A DNA stretch of 64,000 nt from Membranipora membranacea (lineage: Eukaryota > Bryozoa > Gymnolaemata > Cheilostomatida > Membraniporidae), in the NCBI GenBank assembly GCA_914767715.1, contig OU612071.1:8725493-8789492 (forward strand). The letters are read 5' to 3'. The first letter of the stretch is position 1. Each line of letters opens with the position of its first letter. A program made the translations under genes and the position numbers. Under the pieces are notes generated by a model, which did not search any database, had not been told where the DNA came from, and was given only the letters and a program-made list of their open reading frames with translations. This document shows positions 49,671 to 60,362 of the stretch, in pieces.

Positions 49671-50426
49671 ATGAGCAATTCATTTTATGTAGTTCTGCCA
49701 TCAAATGCATCTTTAAAATTTTTTCCAGATAATAAACTTCATTCATATAAGACTAAAATCCCAAAACTTCCAATTCATGATGGTGCCTGGGAGGTGGGAA
49801 TGACAGAAATTCAGTTTCCTGCCAGATGGCCAAATGTCATGAATGCAAAGGTTTGGATTAAATTCTCCAACGGAACAATGACTGAGTTCAGTTTGCACGA
49901 TGGGTTTTACCCCTCTGTTGAAAAGCTGGTCTCCGAAATAACAAAGGTCATCAGCAATGCTGGGTGCACGGGTAATTTAAGTATATACTATGACGAGCTT
50001 CGTGATAGAACAGCTATAACAGTGAAGGGTAATGAAGTAGCCGGTGTGACTTTCACAGAAAACCTAATACAGATCATGGGTTTTAACAAAAACCATGGCG
50101 AGTTATTTCTAAATGGAGTTCATTGGTCAGGCGCAGCTAGCGATATCAATGATGGTTTGGTTGGGCTATTTGTGTACACAGATATTGTTCAGCGTAGATT
50201 GGTTGGAGACGTAATGGTGCCATTGCTCAGAGTTGTACCGGCTGAGCCATCTCGCCAAAGCTCAACATTTAAGTGGGTTACTTTTCAAGACGTGCAATAT
50301 GTTCCAGTTGCCTCCACACATACAGACACAGTGGAGGTGAATATAAGGCGAGACGATGGAAGAATAATTGCATTTGAGAAAGGAAAGACAAACGTGACGC
50401 TACATTTCCGGAAAGTCAAACCATGA
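49671..50426 (+). CDS. Penton-like minor capsid protein
   Basis: 251 residues, beta-rich, from ATG 49,671. The N-terminus (FYVVLPSNASLKFFPDNKLH, then YKTKIPKLPIHDGAWEVGMTE) and the end (VEVNIRRDDGRIIAFEKGK, VTLHFRKVKP) match the pattern of the predicted single-jelly-roll penton of Polintons and adintoviruses, which would occupy the fivefold vertices. The assignment is by remembered family pattern and gene position next to the major capsid gene. A strong acceptor-like tract (CTCACTTACTGTCTCTACGC then ACTCCAG) ends 7 nt before the ATG. The stop overlaps the next start as ATGA. Confidence 0.85.
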   Translation: MSNSFYVVLPSNASLKFFPDNKLHSYKTKIPKLPIHDGAWEVGMTEIQFPARWPNVMNAKVWIKFSNGTMTEFSLHDGFYPSVEKLVSEITKVISNAGCTGNLSIYYDELRDRTAITVKGNEVAGVTFTENLIQIMGFNKNHGELFLNGVHWSGAASDINDGLVGLFVYTDIVQRRLVGDVMVPLLRVVPAEPSRQSSTFKWVTFQDVQYVPVASTHTDTVEVNIRRDDGRIIAFEKGKTNVTLHFRKVKP

Positions 50427-50851
50427 GTAGATCATATAGCTTTGATACCCCGTCAAACATATTACATAAACATTACAAAGGAAATGCGTACCAACAAGGT
50501 GGCTTTATACCTGTATTTCGCGGTGCAACAAGACAGCGTGGCTATGGGTTAGGAGGTGTCTTCACGCGTATTTTTAGAAGTTTTGCGCCAACTCTCAAAA
50601 CTGTAGCAAAGTCAGCTGGCAAGCAACTACTAAAGACAGGTGCTAACTTTGCTTCTGATTTGATTGATGGACAGAAACTTTCCACTGCTGCAGTCAAAAA
50701 TTTGACCTTAGGTGGGAAGAAACTTATTAGAACTCTAACCTCAGACATAACTGGAGGCAAAAGGGGAGGAGTCAAGAGGAAACTGGCTGTGGGAGGTTTG
50801 AAGGGCAATAAAAAGCGACGGCTACAGAAGAAGCGCGACATTTTCTCATAG
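50423..50851 (+). CDS. Adenovirus pVI-like minor virion protein
   Basis: 142 residues, very basic. It has a Gly-rich start with YQQGGFIPVFRGATRQRGYG, an amphipathic segment GLGGVFTRIFRSFAPTLKTV, then KSAGKQLLKTGANFASDLI and a Lys/Arg-rich tail (GGVKRKL, NKKRRLQKKRD). Proteins of this layout, between penton and major capsid genes, are conserved in Polintons and adintoviruses and are compared with adenovirus pVI/pX (cement and membrane-active, cleaved by the viral protease). GG-containing sites such as GLGG and TGGK would suit an adenain-type protease, but that is inference. It starts in the penton stop (ATGA), and its own stop TAG doubles as an acceptor-like AG before the capsid ATG. Confidence 0.8.
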   Translation: MSRSYSFDTPSNILHKHYKGNAYQQGGFIPVFRGATRQRGYGLGGVFTRIFRSFAPTLKTVAKSAGKQLLKTGANFASDLIDGQKLSTAAVKNLTLGGKKLIRTLTSDITGGKRGGVKRKLAVGGLKGNKKRRLQKKRDIFS

Positions 50852-50856
50852 GCAAA

Positions 50857-52206
50857 ATGACAACAACAGGTGAATATCAAAAACTTGACAAACATGCTGT
50901 GGAAATTGCTATGGATAAATTACAGATCTTTGACAACATTCACGTCAACACAAATCTTAAGGAATCTGAGATCCATGAGATAACACCAGAGACGCATCCT
51001 CAAGGCTTAGAACCAGTGACATTCGAAATAACCGGATCCAATACTCACTACTATGATCTTGCAAACTCATTACTTCATCTTCAGATCATGATTCAGAATT
51101 CAGATGGAACTAAATTGGATACTGATGGAACGAAAGTTGTTGTAACTCCATCACAGCAGATTTTTCATAGCTTGATTTCTAAGTTCTCAGTACTGCTTAA
51201 TCACAAACAAGTTGAAGATAATGTACATTATGCACACAAAGCATTTCTTACCAACATTTTGAATCATGATGACGGAGCTAAGCACACTCATTTGCGAACA
51301 GTTGGATGGATATCAGACGACATGATTGAGGAGCATTCTGAGCAATTAACTGGTACTCAAGACGCAAAAATGAAAGCAAGGGCTGCAAAGCTAGCGGGAA
51401 GTCCAGTACTAGACCTCATTGGAAGATTGAACTCCCCGATTTTCATGCAAAAAAAGTATATGTTGCCAGGGGTTTCAATGAGGTTTGAATTGCAATTTAA
51501 CAGCCCACAATTTGTCCTACAACATATTAAAGGTGTTACGGATCCGCATGATTACAAAATTGAGATTGTTAAGGCATCAATGCTGATGAGAAGATTAGAA
51601 GTGCATCCGTCTGTCAGCATCTCACATATTGAGACTCTGCGTAAAACACCAGCCAAGTATGTAATGAATGGGTCGGATGTCAAGTTCTTTACGATCTCAC
51701 CAGGAAGAGGAAGTGAAACAATTACGGTATTATCAAACCAACAGGAGCCCAAACTGATCATTTTTGGTATGGTAAAGCACTCTGCCAAGAATGGGTCCTA
51801 CAACCACTCCCCATTTAAGTTTGAACCATTTCACCTATCATCCATCAATGTTATGGTTAACAACAACTATGCGCTGAAGAAACCACTAGTAGTTGACTTT
51901 GAAAAGAATATCTATATGAGAGCTTATCATAATCTTCAAACAGTGTGTGAGAAAACCTTCACAGAGCAAGGTAACGGGATAACACCAGAACATTTTAAGA
52001 GCAGCCTTTGTCTCTATGCTTTTGATTTGACAAGCGATTGGTGTCATGGTGAAGGGACCCATCTGCAGCGCATAAGTGACACAAAAGTAGAACTTACTTT
52101 CTCCCAACCACTGAATGAGACTGTCAATTTGATGGTTTACTATGAGTATGACGAATTACTGAATATTGATGAATTGAGGAATGCAAGTTTGGCATCGGTA
52201 TCATGA
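50857..52206 (+). CDS. Major capsid protein, double jelly roll (F54H12.2-like family)
   Basis: 449 residues. Near the N-terminus are PVTFEITGSNTHYYDLANSL and LLHLQIMIQNSDGT, then VVTPSQQIFHSLISKFSVLL with HKQVEDN. The middle has LIGRLNSPIFMQKKYMLPGV followed by SMRFELQFN. The end has FEKNIYMRAYHNL, SLCLYAFDLTSD and VNLMVYYEYD. This succession is that of the double-jelly-roll capsid protein of adintovirus-type Polintons, annotated in animal genomes as F54H12.2-like. It would form the trimeric capsomers of an icosahedral shell. It is open from end to end. The ATG lies 5 nt after the previous stop, and the protease start overlaps its stop (ATGA at 52,203). Confidence 0.92.
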   Translation: MTTTGEYQKLDKHAVEIAMDKLQIFDNIHVNTNLKESEIHEITPETHPQGLEPVTFEITGSNTHYYDLANSLLHLQIMIQNSDGTKLDTDGTKVVVTPSQQIFHSLISKFSVLLNHKQVEDNVHYAHKAFLTNILNHDDGAKHTHLRTVGWISDDMIEEHSEQLTGTQDAKMKARAAKLAGSPVLDLIGRLNSPIFMQKKYMLPGVSMRFELQFNSPQFVLQHIKGVTDPHDYKIEIVKASMLMRRLEVHPSVSISHIETLRKTPAKYVMNGSDVKFFTISPGRGSETITVLSNQQEPKLIIFGMVKHSAKNGSYNHSPFKFEPFHLSSINVMVNNNYALKKPLVVDFEKNIYMRAYHNLQTVCEKTFTEQGNGITPEHFKSSLCLYAFDLTSDWCHGEGTHLQRISDTKVELTFSQPLNETVNLMVYYEYDELLNIDELRNASLASVS

Positions 52207-52718
52207 ACTCACAACAGCTAAGGAATATTTTGAACAGTGATGAGCACACATCAAGGCTGAACCCGAGTGTTAAATCATTGGATGAATTTGTGAACACCGA
52301 GATATTTATTCCATCAATGAATATTGTCAACTTTGACCAATCTCATCAGCCAGGAAGCCATTGGATCGCGGTGAATATAACAGACTCCGGAAGCATAGAG
52401 TACTTTGACTCATATGGAGACACTGTCCAAAATATTTTGATTGATACCAAACTAAAACAAATGGGAAGAATAAAGCGTAGTAAACATGTATTGCAAGGGA
52501 TTTCTACAGTTTGTGGACAATATTGTCTTATTTTTCTGTTGATGCGAGCAAGAAACTACTCATACAAAAATATTTTATCTAAATTGAGACAAGTTGACTC
52601 ATCAAGGGAGAGGGACTTTATTGTTAGCCAAGTGATCAATGACCTTTATTTTGGAAATATTTTAAAAAAAAAGGTAGAAGTTTTTGATAAAAATATGCTA
52701 TATAATGAAAATCAATAA
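52203..52718 (+). CDS. Adenain-like maturation cysteine protease
   Basis: 171 residues of the Ulp1/adenain (C5/C48-type) fold. The catalytic His is in GSHWIAVNI, the Asp in EYFDSYG, and the oxyanion Gln and nucleophilic Cys in LQGISTVCGQYC. Expected spacing and order (His, Asp, Gln, Cys) are kept, so it should be active. In adenoviruses and Polintons this enzyme cleaves capsid precursor proteins during maturation. Its start overlaps the capsid stop. AATAAA (52,714-52,719) overlaps its own stop codon, giving a very compact 3' end for the plus-strand cluster. Confidence 0.93.
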   Translation: MNSQQLRNILNSDEHTSRLNPSVKSLDEFVNTEIFIPSMNIVNFDQSHQPGSHWIAVNITDSGSIEYFDSYGDTVQNILIDTKLKQMGRIKRSKHVLQGISTVCGQYCLIFLLMRARNYSYKNILSKLRQVDSSRERDFIVSQVINDLYFGNILKKKVEVFDKNMLYNENQ

Positions 52719-52719
52719 A
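52714..52719 (+). terminator. Poly(A) signal AATAAA overlapping the protease stop
   Basis: AATAAA includes the TAA stop of the protease gene. A second AATAAA lies near 52,797. Either could end the transcript of the plus-strand capsid cluster before the convergent polymerase gene, which stops at 52,980. Confidence 0.6.
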
Positions 52720-52979
52720 TATTTTAACAGAGCACAGATTTATACAGTAAACATCCATGTGGAATACAAATGCAAATGAATATACATGGGAAGTTTAATA
52801 AACCACAAGAGTAAGCATTTCTCATCACGATAAAAGGAGGTGAGACATTAGAAAAATATCATAGAAGCATAGACACCATAAGTGGAAGCATGTACATGTT
52901 ATCATTTAAAGAAATTCAAGGGTGAGTTCAGAAATCAGTGTTCATGCATAGTATTTAGCGCAATATTTTTCATAATACA

Positions 52980-55900
52980 CTATAAATTAATAGGTGAAGT
53001 AGACACACCATCATCACAAACTAACCGTTTCGCGTAGAAAAAAGAAAGTCCAGACCTTAATTGGGTATATGTGACCATTGAGTTTTTCTTTCTCATGATC
53101 CCTTTATTTGTACCAAAAACAGGTTTTTTGGTGGTAAGTGTGCCAAGAAAGTGTGCTTTGTTGAAAGAATTCAAATTACGCATTATTCCTTTAGTGCTAG
53201 TTTTACTGGTTGATGCATTGAAAGTGTGATAGGTTTTGGCGTTTAGTGCAATGATCCCAGTGCCTGAAAACTCCTCTTTAAACAAACCAGGTGTTCGCTT
53301 ATGATATACATGTACAGTCTTACAGCAAGGTTGCATGGTCCATGGAAGACCTTGAACTTTAGTCTCAACGAAGGATTTTTTATGCTCCGCACAGAATTCA
53401 GGGATAAACCATTCACCAAATTCTTCAAAATACTGTTGTCTTAAGTTCATGGGAACCAAAGATTCCAAATCCCCACATGTAGCAAAATAGGCGGAATCGG
53501 TATCCATGCACACATACTCAAAAGAAGAATCGTGAAAGAATTTTTGCATGAAATCATAATAGAACTGCAGCATGCGTAACTTGGCAATTTGCAGAATAGA
53601 GAAGCCTATTATTATGGGAGTATCAAGTTTTATTTTCTTTTTACTCAACTCGATCTCAAATACATCGTCATCCAACTCCTCTATAGACATAAAATTTTTG
53701 TTGTTGACATATGAGTTAGCTGTTTTGAGGTCAGTTGTATATTTGATATCGGTAAACCGTTCCTTATTAATTATAGTGGCCCCAAAAATAACGTTACCCT
53801 GTAACTTAGCGGTGTCAGATCTGACCTTGGTTGAGGGGTCACCATCACCTTGTCTTCTTTCATCACAGATTGCTTCTCCAAACTCACGGAAACACCGATG
53901 TTTTTTGAATTGAACTATTTGGTAAATTTTCGAGATCTTTAGTCCATGGTCAATGTACCATTTCAGCAGAGATGTTAATACCAGAATTTTTTTACCAAAC
54001 ATACTACCAATGAGGGATCGCTGTGGAGTTCGATACAGATTGTTCTCAATCGCAAAGTTCTTCATCAGAGGGGAGAGATCTTCCCGACTGATGCTAACAT
54101 TTTTGAAAATTGGTGGCATTTCCTGAAACTTAGATTGTAAATCAGTTGGCACATGTACATCACATTCTACAAGACCAAAAAAGCTCTCTGATTCTATTGC
54201 TGAAATAATTTCACTCTCAGTCATCGATTTCTTTTCACTCATATCTCTAAAAGAAAGTTTTTTCACAAATCTAGAGACCATCCTAGATGATTTTTTTTGT
54301 TCTAACCACTTGCACTCAAAAATAGAGACAACTTTGAAACCTAGCTTTTGTAAATATCCCTCCTTTTCTACTGTGTCCTGATACAATTGTTGATAAGGGA
54401 CACCATTAATGGGATTTGTTCCCTGATTGTTCGTGTTTGGGCATTGTGGGATTGGGCATCCGTGAAAAATACAGCCGTGAAACTGGTATACGGTGTTATT
54501 TTCTTTGCAAAATCCATCAACTGGTAAGGCATGCTGACCCAAATAAATTTCACCTTGGTTATATTTGTGTCTGATATGTGTCTTTGTCAAGTGAGCATTG
54601 AACTCAAGCCACTCATTGGCTAAACGCCCTCGAACATCCACAAAGCATGGATAGAAATTTTCGTCACATCGTCGTCTGATCATACAGCCGGTTGGTAAAG
54701 GCTGCATCGCTGCATATAGATATAAACTATTGGCATCATAGCCTTTTATCTGTTTACAAATTTTTGCCTGCTGACCATATTTATTTGACTTAAGATAGGT
54801 TTTATCACACTCATGGTACCTATGAAACACAAGTGCTGGCCCTCCAACAATGTTATCTCTGATTGTCTTATGTAAGTCTGAATTTTTTTGAGATATGAGT
54901 GGAATAGAAAATTCATTTGTCAATGACTCCTTGAAAAGCCATTTTGTAGCAAGTGATGGGACACTGACAGCATCTTTGAGCATGTCTAAACCTTTTGAGA
55001 TGTACACAGAGGACTGTTTCTCAAGAGCCTCAAGAAATGGGACCACATCCAAATTGTTGTACCATATCAGGAAATCACGCATGGTTTCCATATTGTGATC
55101 ACGCCATATCTTTTTGCAGTAGTCGTATTCATCATGCGTAATATTGGACTGTCTAAGGGATGAATAAAATGCAGAGTGAGGGGGTAACGTAGTCGCATCA
55201 AGCATGTCCAAAGAAGTGATGTATTCATACGGGAAGTAGCCTTTTTGCACAGAACAATTGTAAGCTTTTAGGAAGGACTCATAAGAAAATCCTGGCGCGA
55301 TATAATTAGTGGCATCTACAAATTTTAATTTTTTGGTTTTAATACATTTCATACAATTGTTTCTTTTTATTGCAAATTTTATTTGATCTGTTTGACATAG
55401 GTGACGGATCAAAGGCGCACGGATGACATTTAAGTCATACTTTTGACCGTTAAAAGAGACCACTGGCAGTTCCGCTAAGTGGTCTTTGAGCTTTTCGATA
55501 AGACTACCAATACTATTGGATTGATATTTTGCGGGATGGGACCAATGTTTCTGTGAGTATTCTAATTCGGTTTGCATGCGCATGCTATCTAAGCTCTCAA
55601 GTTTTTCCAGCAGGGGGGAAACTTTTTCTAGACACAGAGAGTATGCAATATCACTGAGATGAGACAAGTAAATGACAAATTTTTTAACAAGCGTGTTAGT
55701 GTCTCCATCACTTACTAAACAAAATGGATCAAGGTACCCAGGGATGTTGGAACACACACTGATGCTCATGAGCTTGTGGTCATTGTTAAAAGTCAGCTTG
55801 GGTGTGTTTTCTAAAGTGGACTTGGGTAAGTAGCACTCGATATCAAATGTCACACGATAGGGATAAAACCGTAATTCATTAGGAATGGTAAGTCCTGTCC

Positions 55901-57197
55901 TATTCTCTATCTCGTCAAAGATATTACCCGGTGGGTGAAATACATCTTTATCAAATCTGTAGCGTGATTGCTGCTTAGCACAAATTTTCCTATGTCGCAG
56001 AAGGTTATTTTTTCTAGGGAAGCTCAACTTGCATGTTTTGCAAGTAAAACACTTAGAAAAAGTTGACATATCTTGTATGTAACAGAAGTGTTTGCCAACC
56101 ATACACAAGTTTAGCTCTACTTTGGACTTACTGAATGATTGAAACAACAGTGTGCAGTTTCCATCACTTGACAAGCTGTATACTGATATCTTGAGGTCAA
56201 AAATCTTTTCGATAGATGTCAAATCATCTAAAGTCACCCCTTGGAACTCAGAGGCTGAAGGTAGAGATCCACCAATGTATTCAACAAATCTATGGAGCAA
56301 GTCATGTATTTTTGCCAAACTGCTTTTTGGAAATAAACAGTCACATCGCTTTTTACAAGTGCAATTTTGTTTCAAGTAGAGAGCACGGAAGAAACAAAGA
56401 TTATCAGAGATGGGTTTGTTGTTTACTCCCCTCTTTAGAGTTTTGACACATTTCAGTTTATTGATATGTGATGGAATGTTACCGGGTGATCCAATCTTGG
56501 GAAACGGAAGTTTACTCAGGTAAAATGATATATTTGTCACATGAAGGACACCCCATGAACTGTTGGGTCGATTGGCTTTTGCCTTTTCACATAAGTCCAC
56601 ACTTTCTAGAAGCTCTGCAACATCTTGCATGTCTGTTAATGATTTAATAGTCATGGGCTTATCGAAAATCATCGTGTTGTTTGCAGAACTATGGTAGTAT
56701 CTTAATTCGTCGGTATTGGTGTTTTTGAGCACATAACCTAAGCAGCATTGAAGCTTGACTTGTTTGGATAATTTTGTAAGCCAAAGGTTGCATAGAGCAT
56801 CATATATTGTCACAGATTGATTTATCAGTCGGAAATTGAATATGTCAACAATTTTCCTACAACGAAAGTACGTTTTGATGGCTTCCCAATTTGACTTAAG
56901 GATGTCTTTAAGAGGAGATGCATGTGCAAAGGTTTCTACCTGGGTGGATTCATTTGTGTCATTGTGATTGATTGCACCGCCAATCTGTTGGGAGGCACCA
57001 TCTGATCTTGACACAGTAGAATTGATTGCTTTCGAGCACTTCTGCTTGTGTAAGTTCAGTTGGTGGCGCCTGGTAAAGTTCCTGCCACAGCTATCGCATT
57101 TAAAACCGATAAAGTTTTTGTCGTGTTTGGTCTTAAAATGCCTATTGAGATTGGATTTGGTTGAGAACTCAACTAAACACACTTTGCACATGTACAT
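52980..57197 (-). CDS. Protein-primed family-B DNA polymerase with zinc fingers, OTU-like and Vsr-like parts
   Basis: 1,405 residues from the first ATG at 57,197 (MYMCKVC). Residues 4-25 are a C2H2 finger and 34-54 a C2HC finger. About 260-375 is OTU-like, with D265 and C268 in SDNLCFFRALYL and H370 in GKHFCYIQD; a third finger follows (386-406, CKTCKLSF, LLRHRKIC). The exonuclease has ExoI D452/E454 (TFDIECYLP), ExoII FNGQKYDLNV (near 588) and ExoIII YNNLD (713-717). Polymerase motif A is GYDANSLYLYAA (D821), motif B KLQGNVIFGA (1,131), motif C MDTDSAYF (D1232, D1234) and KTVHVYHKRTPG the late Lys motif. Between A and B lies a Vsr-like nuclease segment (VDGFCKENNTVYQFHGCIFH, then FECKW). It replicates the element with a terminal protein primer, by analogy with Polintons. 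All catalytic residues are present and the gene is uninterrupted. Confidence 0.95.
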   Translation of the reverse strand: MYMCKVCLVEFSTKSNLNRHFKTKHDKNFIGFKCDSCGRNFTRRHQLNLHKQKCSKAINSTVSRSDGASQQIGGAINHNDTNESTQVETFAHASPLKDILKSNWEAIKTYFRCRKIVDIFNFRLINQSVTIYDALCNLWLTKLSKQVKLQCCLGYVLKNTNTDELRYYHSSANNTMIFDKPMTIKSLTDMQDVAELLESVDLCEKAKANRPNSSWGVLHVTNISFYLSKLPFPKIGSPGNIPSHINKLKCVKTLKRGVNNKPISDNLCFFRALYLKQNCTCKKRCDCLFPKSSLAKIHDLLHRFVEYIGGSLPSASEFQGVTLDDLTSIEKIFDLKISVYSLSSDGNCTLLFQSFSKSKVELNLCMVGKHFCYIQDMSTFSKCFTCKTCKLSFPRKNNLLRHRKICAKQQSRYRFDKDVFHPPGNIFDEIENRTGLTIPNELRFYPYRVTFDIECYLPKSTLENTPKLTFNNDHKLMSISVCSNIPGYLDPFCLVSDGDTNTLVKKFVIYLSHLSDIAYSLCLEKVSPLLEKLESLDSMRMQTELEYSQKHWSHPAKYQSNSIGSLIEKLKDHLAELPVVSFNGQKYDLNVIRAPLIRHLCQTDQIKFAIKRNNCMKCIKTKKLKFVDATNYIAPGFSYESFLKAYNCSVQKGYFPYEYITSLDMLDATTLPPHSAFYSSLRQSNITHDEYDYCKKIWRDHNMETMRDFLIWYNNLDVVPFLEALEKQSSVYISKGLDMLKDAVSVPSLATKWLFKESLTNEFSIPLISQKNSDLHKTIRDNIVGGPALVFHRYHECDKTYLKSNKYGQQAKICKQIKGYDANSLYLYAAMQPLPTGCMIRRRCDENFYPCFVDVRGRLANEWLEFNAHLTKTHIRHKYNQGEIYLGQHALPVDGFCKENNTVYQFHGCIFHGCPIPQCPNTNNQGTNPINGVPYQQLYQDTVEKEGYLQKLGFKVVSIFECKWLEQKKSSRMVSRFVKKLSFRDMSEKKSMTESEIISAIESESFFGLVECDVHVPTDLQSKFQEMPPIFKNVSISREDLSPLMKNFAIENNLYRTPQRSLIGSMFGKKILVLTSLLKWYIDHGLKISKIYQIVQFKKHRCFREFGEAICDERRQGDGDPSTKVRSDTAKLQGNVIFGATIINKERFTDIKYTTDLKTANSYVNNKNFMSIEELDDDVFEIELSKKKIKLDTPIIIGFSILQIAKLRMLQFYYDFMQKFFHDSSFEYVCMDTDSAYFATCGDLESLVPMNLRQQYFEEFGEWFIPEFCAEHKKSFVETKVQGLPWTMQPCCKTVHVYHKRTPGLFKEEFSGTGIIALNAKTYHTFNASTSKTSTKGIMRNLNSFNKAHFLGTLTTKKPVFGTNKGIMRKKNSMVTYTQLRSGLSFFYAKRLVCDDGVSTSPINL

Positions 57198-57287
57198 TGA
57201 TAAAGTGTTATTGCTTTCCAAACAGATTAAATGAGTGTAGTAGTAGGAAGAAAAACAAGTTGAAAATATAACTAATAACTAATATAA

Positions 57288-60200
57288 CTATAAAGACAGA
57301 TAGTCAAAAGACCCGTCTGCCACGGGATTAGGAAGATTTCCTGACCTTGTGGGGAGTATCTCCTCCAATCTTGCTATATTGATTTTTGGCATGATGTTAA
57401 CTGCCTCTCCAATTGTTGCCAGTCCGAGCTGGACAACATATGATACACGTGTTTGGTTTCCTTTGCACACTGCTCCTAGCTCCAATGCATCCTCGAGTGT
57501 GAGTGTCTGCTGACAGTTGTATAATCTAATCAACAAAAAAACTCGGGGATTACTTATCGATTTGTGAAGGTTTTACATGCAAATGTGATAGAAATGACAA
57601 TGAGTCACTTTATAATCTACACTACGAAGCCAACTGGCAAATCAAAGCTGTATATAGGTAATGAAGAGAAGAAGACTATTACTCACACTGTATCAGTATT
57701 CTCTGGTGTTCCTCTTATCCTGAGACGAGCATACTGACTTCTGAAACGTTTATTGACCTTGGTACCCATAAAACATTTCTCATACTTGCTCTCTATTGCA
57801 GCAAGCGCCCGTGCCAACGGCGAAGATACTGCCGGTGAAACCTGATACCCGCGGATTGTTTTTGTTCCGTATTGGTACCTTGGGCTAATAACTGCAAAAA
57901 CAACAGAAAAATAATGACATTTTGACAATAGTAAAACGACACATCATACAACAGCTGTCAATACTTTGAAATGACACCACTGCAAAAATACCTGAAGCAT
58001 TTGTCACTTATTCTATTCTCAATGTAGTGCAGTGTAAGTCCAATAACAGTGTTTAAATATTTAGTAGTTGTCCTATCCTTGCAAAGACATAACTCCCAAA
58101 ACTAAACACAATACCAATAGTTAACCATTTTTACAGTTGTCCTTTTTTTGCAAAGTCAGTTCAGAGAAGAAACAACTTATAAAACTTACATCCTTCCGAC
58201 AGTTGGTGAAGAGCAGTGATGCTCAATGGTCTTCTGAGTGTGTCCGACTTGTGCCAGACGTCACCATCCTCCTATAATCGTAAATATATAAGTTATATTT
58301 AAGGATTGTCGTTATACTCTATTTATAATGTGCAATTTACATGTATATGAATTCCATTTTTAAGGATTATGCTAATACTCTAATTATGATAAACATATGA
58401 TATGAATGTGGAGAGTTTGTCATGAGAAGGATAAGAAGAATCAATAAATGGAAAACATACGTTTAGTTCGACGTCATCAATATCAAAGGCCTCCACCTTC
58501 ACAGGGAAAACCACTAGTCCAGGAAATTGAGTTGTTGGAGGAGTTGGTGGTAGAAGTAGGGGCCTTTGTTGTGGTGGTGGAGGTGTTGGCTCTGGGGTGC
58601 TAGGCTTTTGGGAATTCTTTGCACGTTGTTGCTTGAACTCCCTCACAACTGACGAAGTAGACGGCTCTTCGTCATCTAAGTCAGGGAGTTCTCCATCATC
58701 ATCCACTTTTGGTAGTGGGAGCTTAATTAAACTCAGCTTCGTCATGTTCTAAAATGATCATAATCAGAAAATTATTTAATTATTTGAGAGTATATTATTA
58801 TGAATTCAAACAGGGATGTATTGATCACAGATATACCTTGGGTTGAGAGATGGAATCTGATAAAATGATTTGATACACCACCAAACTAGATGCATGGTAT
58901 CATTTATAATTTGGGAATGCAAGTTAAGAAACGTGAGTCACCTTTTTGGATGGTTGGATGGTTTTTTTCTTTCGTTTTGGAATCGGTGCATCAAGCATAT
59001 CACCATTACCATCAACATTCTCCTCCTCACTATCGCTGAACATCTATAAAAAATAATTTTTAAAATAAGTCCAACGCAATGCGGACAACAAGCACACTTA
59101 GGTACGATGGTATACACATTGGACTTTGTCGGAGATAAATATGCATCAATGAAAGTCACTCGTGAATGACAGTTTGATACTTTGATAATCTAAAGTAAAA
59201 TGTGCTTACCCGCTGATAAGCTTTGCGCTTCTTGGAGTGGGAAGCATGTAACTCATCTCTTTTTTCGTCGTCTTCCGACGATAGGACAATAGGTTCGTCG
59301 TCAACTTCATTATCATGCTGAAATGAATAATTCCATGCTCATTACACATTAATCTTTCAAAAAGAGAAACAAGCTATTTTCAGAGTGTTGCTTTGAAATA
59401 ACAGCCAGGTCATTATTCACCTGACTTTCTCATCAATCAAACTTTGACATAAGATGTGTAGTTACTATGCATTATAACGCTGTAAAAGTAGTACATTATA
59501 ATATGTGAATTGAATTAAAAACAGACTCTAATAACTCACTCTTTTTAGTTTCTTTGCCGGGGACTTCCCTTTACTTGAAGCTGGTCTTTTTTTTGAGCAC
59601 TGTATCTGAAATTCATTCTCAAATTCTTCCTGAAACCAAACAAGTTTGGAGTTATCAATTCAATACAAGTCAATTCAATGCTAGGTTGCCTAGCAATGGT
59701 AACAGTAATTACAATAACATGTACTTCACTCCATTTAATCCCCGCACATCAAATTATGCATCAGGCAATAATTCATGAAAGTTACTTACCATTTCATCAT
59801 CATATGCACCATCAGACAATTTAACCTCCTTAGCTTCATCGTCAAGAAACATACGTTTGGCATAGGAGCTCATCGCATCACCTCCAATTCTCTTGGGCAT
59901 CTAAAATGAAACAAAATGAAAAATGAATGGTTTGCTTAAAACTGAAATGCAGCTGTTTATGCAAAAATACAACATTATCAATTTAAAACTGTTTATTGCA
60001 AAAAAAAATTTTTTAAACCAAATATGAATCAATACTCTGTTCACGCATCATTGAAATTTAGTCTCTACAACGATTATTGAATGAGGTACACCCCAAACAC
60101 AGATGGTTACAAAAAGAAAATAATGAGTTAAAAGATGAGCGTTTTCGACACGCCCTCAGGGTGGACCTAATCTTCGCTAAAAAAACTGAAAAAAAAATCT

Positions 60201-60362
60201 TGGGCAATTTACAAAAAACACACTACAATGAAACTTAACCAGTAAAGTCAGCATTCTTACATGAATGATGGTCCTCATGTCTGTTGACAGACAACCACCA
60301 TCTCCCATATGGGATCTTTGCCCAGGTTTGTCATATTGACATCCAAAACAAGTGTCTAGCAT
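57288..60362 (-). CDS. Nine-coding-exon acidic, NLS-bearing protein (441 aa) inside the element
   Basis: Coding exons in transcript order: 60362-60261, 59900-59790, 59629-59540, 59317-59210, 59043-58942, 58748-58461, 58271-58190, 57891-57687, 57525-57288; all junctions are GT-AG and in phase, total 1,326 nt. A 5' non-coding exon (about 60,560-60,476) precedes the ATG, which is the first codon of exon 2. The N-terminus has a likely zinc site, C5-x2-C8-x9-H18-x5-C24 (TCFGCQYDKPGQRSHMGDGG). Then come alternating acidic runs (LSSEDDEKRDE, MFSDSEEENVD) and basic nuclear signals (KKRKAYQ, IPKRKKK), a Pro-rich stretch, and a conserved-looking C-terminal 140 residues I do not recognise. It is probably nuclear. 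The Cys/His motif resembles one in Polinton accessory proteins, and the position between polymerase and ATPase suggests an element gene, perhaps an early regulator; this is inference. Confidence 0.75.

Noticed and set aside
53572-57234. Plus-strand frames of 60-113 codons opposite the DNA polymerase
   Set aside because: Antisense shadows of a conserved coding sequence, with no motifs or expression signals of their own.
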